From: Maricaulis sp965242785
GTDB taxonomy: Bacteria > Pseudomonadota > Alphaproteobacteria > Caulobacterales > Maricaulaceae
DNA: 64,000 nucleotides
Reading direction: 5' to 3'
Assembly (NCBI GenBank): GCA_965242785.1
Contig: CBDETA010000004.1
Location: forward strand, 868,001-932,000
The notes beneath the pieces are model-generated. The model did no database searches. It saw only the letters and a list, made by a program, of their open reading frames with translations, and was not told the origin of the DNA. Below, one piece after another: positions 59,803 through 64,000 of this stretch. The stretch's first letter is position 1, and each line of letters opens with the position of its first letter. A program made the position numbers and the translations under genes.

Positions 59803-60477
59803 CTAGACGCCCAGCGCCTTGGCCAGCCCGTCGACCGTCCGCACATAGTTGGCGCCGGACCATTCGCAGGCGGCGATGACGACTTCGCGCTTGGCGATCA
59901 GGCCGAAGCCGATGAAGCGATCCGCAGCGCCGGCCTCGTAGGCTTCGAAATCCGTCATCCCGTCACCGACGACGATCGTCTCAGATGCCCGCGACGCAAT
60001 GCGGTCCAGAACCTCGGCCTTGCCGCCATTGCGGGACAGGGGACTGTCAATATCGAGGCCGACCACGGCATCGTCCTGCCAGACGAAGCGGTTGGCATGG
60101 ATATCGCCGCGCTGGAAACCCAGATCCTCCAGCACCGGTTCGATCAGGTCGACAAATCCGCCCGAAACCGCATGCAGAGCATCGCCGCGGGCGCGCAGCT
60201 TGCGCAGCAGCGGCGACATGCCTGGCGTGACCCGCTGGCGCAAGTGTTGTGCGATGCGGTCGACACCGTCGCGGTCCAGGCCGGCCAGTTTCAGGCGTGC
60301 TTCCAGACTGTCGCGCAGCGCCATACGCCCCGACATTCCGGCATTGGTGATCTCATGCAAGCGCGTGCGCGCCGCCTCGGGATCCGCCAGCGATGCAAAG
60401 GCGGCTTCCAGCGCCGTGTCCAGGGATTCCACGCGCAAGAGTGTGGAGTCGACGTCAAAGGCGATTAATCGGGTCAC
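59803..60477 (-). CDS. serB: Phosphoserine phosphatase
   Basis: The 224-residue HAD enzyme removes phosphate from phosphoserine, the last step of serine synthesis. D8 and D10 in A-F-D-V-D-S-T form the nucleophile motif I, S-G-G-F is motif II, and G-D-G-M-T-D (motif IV) follows Lys in G-G-K-A. It lacks the N-terminal ACT domain of E. coli SerB. It lies on the minus strand near serA. Confidence 0.87.
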   Translation of the reverse strand: MTRLIAFDVDSTLLRVESLDTALEAAFASLADPEAARTRLHEITNAGMSGRMALRDSLEARLKLAGLDRDGVDRIAQHLRQRVTPGMSPLLRKLRARGDALHAVSGGFVDLIEPVLEDLGFQRGDIHANRFVWQDDAVVGLDIDSPLSRNGGKAEVLDRIASRASETIVVGDGMTDFEAYEAGAADRFIGFGLIAKREVVIAACEWSGANYVRTVDGLAKALGV

Positions 60478-60570
60478 GCGATTCCGATCCTGGCTGATGC
60501 CGGATCACCCTTCCCGACTATCCCCCTGGGCGCAAGCAGATGTGTGTGCTGACGCACAGCACCCCTGCAT

Positions 60571-61224
60571 CTAGGCCTGAACGCCCAGTCCGATCGGGCA
60601 CACCACGCCGGTCCCACCAATGCCGCAATAGCCTTGCGGATTCTTGGCCAGATATTGCTGGTGATAGTCCTCGGCATAGTAGAAGGGCCCTGCAGGTGCG
60701 ATTTCGGTCGTGATGCGGCCCAGCCCTGCCTTCTCCAGCTCCTCCTGATACCGCGCCAGGCTGTCGCGCGCCGCCTCCGCCTGGGTCTCATCCGTCGTGT
60801 AGATCGCCGAGCGGTACTGCGTGCCGCGATCATTGCCCTGCCGCATGCCCTGGGTCGGGTCATGGCCCTCCCAGAACACTTTCAGCAGATCATCCAGCGC
60901 AATCACCGACGGATCAAAAATCACCCGCACGGCTTCGGTATGACCGGTCCGCCCGGAACACACTTCCTCATAGGTCGGATTGGGCGTGGCGCCGCCGGCA
61001 TAGCCCACGGCCGTGTGCCAGACGCCCTTGGTCTGCCAGAACAGCCGCTCGACACCCCAGAAACAGCCCATGCCCAGAATGATTTCGTCCATGCCCTCCG
61101 GCTTGCTGACCTTGAGCGGCCGGCCGGTGACGAAATGGGTCTCCGCGGTCGCCAGCGGTGCTTCGCGGCCCGGCGGGGCCTGGTCGGCAGGAATGAGCTC
61201 GGACTTCCAGGGGGTATCGGTCAT
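60571..61224 (-). CDS. msrA: Peptide methionine-S-sulfoxide reductase MsrA
   Basis: MsrA repairs oxidised methionine. The 217-residue protein has the catalytic G-C-F-W-G (C54) and, near the C-terminus, C-G-I-G-G-T-G-V-V-C with resolving cysteines. D-P-T-Q-x-x-x-Q and R-S-A-I-Y fit the fold. The first 45 residues are an extension before the fold. It is divergent from tRNA-Ser. Confidence 0.94.
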   Translation of the reverse strand: MTDTPWKSELIPADQAPPGREAPLATAETHFVTGRPLKVSKPEGMDEIILGMGCFWGVERLFWQTKGVWHTAVGYAGGATPNPTYEEVCSGRTGHTEAVRVIFDPSVIALDDLLKVFWEGHDPTQGMRQGNDRGTQYRSAIYTTDETQAEAARDSLARYQEELEKAGLGRITTEIAPAGPFYYAEDYHQQYLAKNPQGYCGIGGTGVVCPIGLGVQA

Positions 61225-61360
61225 GGTGCGCTCCGCACAGTCGGAATTCTGACCCCAATTTAGGCCCGCGTCCGCCGAATGCCAGAGCCCCTTCTGTCAC
61301 TCCGCAGTGCAGGTCTTTCAAGCCCCGCCGAAAGCCGCGACATTCACTGAGTGTGTGCCC

Positions 61361-61388
61361 TTGCCCAACGCGCCGCGATGAGTATAGT
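61361..61388 (+). promoter_or_regulatory. Promoter of tRNA-Ser
   Basis: TTGCCC and TATAGT are separated by 16 bases, ending 13 bases before the tRNA 5' end. Confidence 0.6.
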
Positions 61389-61401
61389 CCGCGCCTCCTG
61401 C

Positions 61402-61492
61402 GGTGAGGTGGCCGAGTGGTCGAAGGCGCACGCCTGGAACGCGTGTAGGCGGTGTCCCCGTCTCGAGGGTTCGAATCCCTCCCTCACCGCCA
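61402..61492 (+). tRNA. tRNA-Ser (GGA)
   Basis: The 91-base class II tRNA has acceptor GGTGAGG paired with CCTCACC, an anticodon stem CACGC/GCGTG with loop CTGGAAC giving anticodon GGA, a long variable arm, a T loop TTCGAAT and an encoded CCA. Confidence 0.97.
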
Positions 61493-61844
61493 TTTGTTTC
61501 AATGAAATCGAAGCGCGGGCTCATGTCCCGAAGACCCTGCGGCGTTTCCGCGGCTTCGTGGATAACTCTGTCAATGGCCGCAGCGTTTGAACGCGGCGAC
61601 GAACACTTTGCGTTCTCCGACGTGTCATCCATTCCGGAATGTCCAGATATCGTCCGAAGTCATTCGATGGGCGGTGATGGTGGATGTCGGTACTTCGCTG
61701 CCCCGGCAAAACGTGGAGGATCTGCCTCGGTGAGCGCAGTCTGAGGACGGCCCGGTTGAGTGCTGCCAGGGCGGTGCCTTGCCCTTTAGGGTGCGATGGC
61801 TTCTAAATGCTGGATCAGCTTTCGCACCGTTTTCCAGACACATT
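61493..61844 (+). other. Intergenic region between tRNA-Ser and the LacI gene
   Basis: No supported gene is present in these 352 bases; overlapping open frames run through the tRNA or stop early. It probably holds the LacI-family promoter. Because tRNA-Ser genes are common integration sites I looked for an element here and saw no integrase or direct repeat of the tRNA 3' end. Confidence 0.5.
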
Positions 61845-62861
61845 ATGGCTATCTCGAATCCAGAACGGCTTCCGACCATCATCGATGTTGCGCGCGAGGC
61901 GGGCGTGTCGATGAAGACGGTCTCCCGCGTAATCAATAACGATCCCACGGTGAAAGCGCGAAATCTGGAAAAGGTCCAGCAGGCCATCGCCAAGACGGGG
62001 TATCGGCGGAATGCCTTCGCCCGTGGTCTCAGGGCCAAGGAGTCTCTCATGATCGGCTTGCTCTACGAGCAGGCTGAGGGCGAATACCCGGCGAACATCC
62101 TGGCGGGAGCCCTCGCGGCGTGTCGGGAGCGCGGCTACCATTTGATGGTCGAGGTCGTGAAGGGCGACAGCATGCTGGACTCGGCCCGCGATTTCCTGCG
62201 CCAGATGAATTTTGATGGCGTCATCCTGACCCCGCCTGTGTGCGACAATGCTGATGTCATTGCTTTTCTTGATAACAACAACATCCGCTATGTCCGAATT
62301 TCGCCACTGAACTCCAGGCCGCTCGGACACGAGATCGGGATCGATGACGAACAAGCCGGCTATGCTTTGGTCAAGCACCTGATCGGGCTTGGCCATCGCA
62401 AAATCGCGCACATTCGCGGTGATGAGGGACATCGTGCAACGATCCGGCGTCATGCCGGATATTGTCAGGCCCACCACGAGGCTGGGTTGCCGATCCGCGA
62501 AGCCTACATCGTCGCGGGGGGATTCAGCTCGGAGGCCGGGGTCAAGGGTGCCGGCGCGTTGATGGCGCTCGATGACCCGCCCACCGCCATTTTTGCCTCC
62601 AATGACGCCTGTGCGGCAGGTGTGCTGGCCTACGCCCAGGCGCACGGTATCCGGGTGCCTGATGCGCTTTCAGTGGTCGGATTCGACGGGTCGATCATTG
62701 CGGACCTGGTGCACCCGAACCTGACCACCATGGTACAGCCCACCCAGGCCCTGGCTGCCGAGGCCGTGCGCATGATCGTCGAGCCGCGCAGCGAAGCGGA
62801 GCGGCTGATCCTGCCGATTGAAATGCGGATCAGTCGGTCAAGTTCAGCCTGTACGGCCTAG
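61845..62861 (+). CDS. LacI-family transcriptional regulator
   Basis: The 338-residue protein has the LacI helix-turn-helix and hinge (P-T-I-I-D-V-A-R-E-A-G-V-S-M-K-T-V-S-R-V-I-N at residues 9-30, in the usual layout), then a periplasmic-binding-protein-like domain with F-A-S-N-D-A-C-A-A-G-V and V-V-G-F-D-G-S. It binds a small effector, usually a sugar. The start ATG at 61845 begins at the correct spot for the HTH. It converges on the halogenase-like gene, 37 bases apart. Confidence 0.92.
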   Translation: MAISNPERLPTIIDVAREAGVSMKTVSRVINNDPTVKARNLEKVQQAIAKTGYRRNAFARGLRAKESLMIGLLYEQAEGEYPANILAGALAACRERGYHLMVEVVKGDSMLDSARDFLRQMNFDGVILTPPVCDNADVIAFLDNNNIRYVRISPLNSRPLGHEIGIDDEQAGYALVKHLIGLGHRKIAHIRGDEGHRATIRRHAGYCQAHHEAGLPIREAYIVAGGFSSEAGVKGAGALMALDDPPTAIFASNDACAAGVLAYAQAHGIRVPDALSVVGFDGSIIADLVHPNLTTMVQPTQALAAEAVRMIVEPRSEAERLILPIEMRISRSSSACTA

Positions 62862-62898
62862 CATCCGCTCTGGCTGCGATTGGGTGTGTGTGCGTATT

Positions 62899-64000
62899 TC
62901 AGGTGACCGGGCGTGGTGAGCGCTGCATGACACGCTCCAGATAGGCCTCGTGGTCTTCGAAGGTTTCAAGGCATTTGTTCATGGCCCGGCGAACCTCGGC
63001 CATGCGCTTTTCCAGCAATTCGTCCGACAGGTGGTTCACCCCCGGATGGTAGCGTTTCGGGCGGATGTTCTGGCCCTCGAACACGGCGAACCAGCTGTCT
63101 TCACCGAACAGCTCGTTGTCGTGCCGGTAAAGCCGCCCGTTCTCCCGGTAGATCTCGATCCGCTGGCGCAGTGTCTCCGGCAGCTCCATCGTCCGCACAT
63201 AGTTCCAGAATTCGCTGTCATCGCGCTGGGTGGCGCAATAGTGGAGGATGATGAAGTCGCGCACCTGTTCGAATTCCAGCAAGGTCCGCCGGTTGTAGTA
63301 GTCGATGTCGGCCTGATTGAAGATCTTGTCCGGAAAGTTTGTCATCAACCTGGCGATGGCCGACTGGACCAGATGGATCGAAGTCGACTCCAGCGGTTCC
63401 AGGAAACCTGAGGCAAGACCCAACGACACGACATTCTTGTTCCACGGCTTGGCGCGCACGCCGGTCGTAAAACGCAGGAAGCGGGGTTCAGACGTCGCTG
63501 CACCGTCCAGCCCGGCCTGGAGCGTGGCATGTGCTTCGTCGTCGCTGATAAATTGGCTGCAATAGACATGGCCGTTGCCGATCCGGTTCTGAAGCGGAAT
63601 TCGCCACTGCCAGCCCGACTTGTGGGCTGTGGCTCGGGTATAGGGAATGATGGGTCCGGGCTGCTCGCACGCCTGGGCCACGGCGCGGTCGACCGGTAGG
63701 TAGTGGGACCAGTCTATATAGCCGGACTCTAACGTCTGCTCGATCAGCAACCCTCGGAAACCGGAGCAATCGATGAAAAGTTCGCCCGCGACCTTTTCGC
63801 CGGATTCCAGCTGGACGCTTTCGACAAATCCGTTCTCCGGATGTTGTTGAACGTCGACGATCCGGCCCTCGATCCGTTGCACGCCCCGGCTTTCAGCGAG
63901 CCCGCGCATGTACTGGCCATAAAGGCTGGAATCAAACTGGAAGGCATAGTCGATGCTGGCCAGGGGAGACCCCTGCACCTGGGGTCTGGGGGGAGCAAAC
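62899..64000 (-). CDS. Tryptophan halogenase family flavoprotein (partial)
   Basis: The frame continues past the right edge, so the N-terminal FAD Rossmann motif is missing. The 367 visible residues have D-C-S-G-F-R-G-L-L (FAD-dependent halogenase segment) and S-G-W-Q-W-R-I-P, the W-x-W-x-I-P motif of flavin-dependent halogenases, then L-E-P-L-E-S-T-S. In Caulobacter relatives such proteins often lie beside TonB-dependent receptor and LacI genes of sugar-uptake clusters and their activity is largely untested. The GTG at 63978 is not the start: conserved-looking codons precede it. Confidence 0.88.
   Translation of the reverse strand, partial: FAPPRPQVQGSPLASIDYAFQFDSSLYGQYMRGLAESRGVQRIEGRIVDVQQHPENGFVESVQLESGEKVAGELFIDCSGFRGLLIEQTLESGYIDWSHYLPVDRAVAQACEQPGPIIPYTRATAHKSGWQWRIPLQNRIGNGHVYCSQFISDDEAHATLQAGLDGAATSEPRFLRFTTGVRAKPWNKNVVSLGLASGFLEPLESTSIHLVQSAIARLMTNFPDKIFNQADIDYYNRRTLLEFEQVRDFIILHYCATQRDDSEFWNYVRTMELPETLRQRIEIYRENGRLYRHDNELFGEDSWFAVFEGQNIRPKRYHPGVNHLSDELLEKRMAEVRRAMNKCLETFEDHEAYLERVMQRSPRPVT

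Noticed and set aside
61402..61844. Integrated element at tRNA-Ser
   Set aside because: No integrase, no repeat of the tRNA 3' end and no compositional break could be seen.

Overview
The window is high-GC chromosomal DNA from an alphaproteobacterium, most likely of the Caulobacterales/Maricaulales type (Maricaulis-like; this is inference). Support comes from the aroA-cmk-rpsA-ihfB order, the rnd-lptC-lptA-lptB-rpoN-hpf-ptsN order, an FYDLN-type acidic zinc-ribbon protein, an NDUFA9-like protein, EipA (DUF1134) with a CtrA-like box upstream, and a LacI regulator beside a tryptophan-halogenase-like flavoprotein. No phage, plasmid backbone, insertion sequence or CRISPR array is visible. Most of the window is core genome with tight operons and many 1-11 base overlaps.

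Layout. 1-5.0 kb (minus): a partial SprA-type putative metalloprotease, then ihfB, rpsA, cmk and aroA, transcribed from aroA towards ihfB. 5.0-5.7 kb: an acidic zinc-ribbon protein and tRNA-Ala(GGC). 5.7-15.1 kb (minus): a Sel1-repeat protein, then the block ptsN-hpf-rpoN-lptB-lptA-lptC-rnd that links LPS transport, sigma-54 and ribosome hibernation, then an MBOAT acyltransferase with an SGNH-like membrane partner. 15.4-26 kb: a small secreted protein, tRNA-Leu(CAG), an NDUFA9-like protein, a CPBP protease, uppP, a FieF-like cation exporter, a GST, queG, a response-regulator/GGDEF protein, a TPR protein and two glycosyltransferases. 26.1-36.5 kb: infC starting at a non-canonical ATA codon, an MFS exporter, a secreted protein of four tandem domains, a MerC protein, rpmI-rplT, pheS, a small membrane protein, pheT and a nucleotidyltransferase.

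36.7-48.2 kb: a Sel1/peptidoglycan-binding membrane protein and a lipoprotein; a CDF transporter divergent from a CadR-like MerR regulator with a 19-base-spacer promoter; an ArsR-SRPBCC pair; a GNAT enzyme; eipA; an FAD amine oxidase overlapping a secernin-like C69 hydrolase; a membrane-anchored nitrilase-family amidase; and a secreted M3 peptidase. 48.2-57 kb: a three-gene signalling operon (receiver-kinase, CHASE kinase, single receiver), a repeat-rich 1.1-kb non-coding gap, lepA and a hybrid kinase. 57-64 kb: a periplasmic peroxiredoxin, serA, a DUF4386 protein, serB, msrA, tRNA-Ser(GGA), a LacI-family regulator and a tryptophan-halogenase-like protein cut by the right edge.

Themes. Envelope biogenesis recurs (lptABC, uppP, eipA, two glycosyltransferases, the MBOAT pair, Sel1/PG-binding proteins). 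Translation genes are dense (rpsA, infC, rpmI, rplT, pheST, lepA, hpf, three tRNAs). Signalling clusters between 48 and 57 kb. Two intergenic gaps (31.4-31.8 and 51.9-53.1 kb) hold palindromic repeats, including one element present in both gaps in opposite orientation. I found no clear new defence or mobile system; the less familiar items are the four-domain secreted protein, the output-less phosphorelay operon and the amine oxidase/C69 pair.
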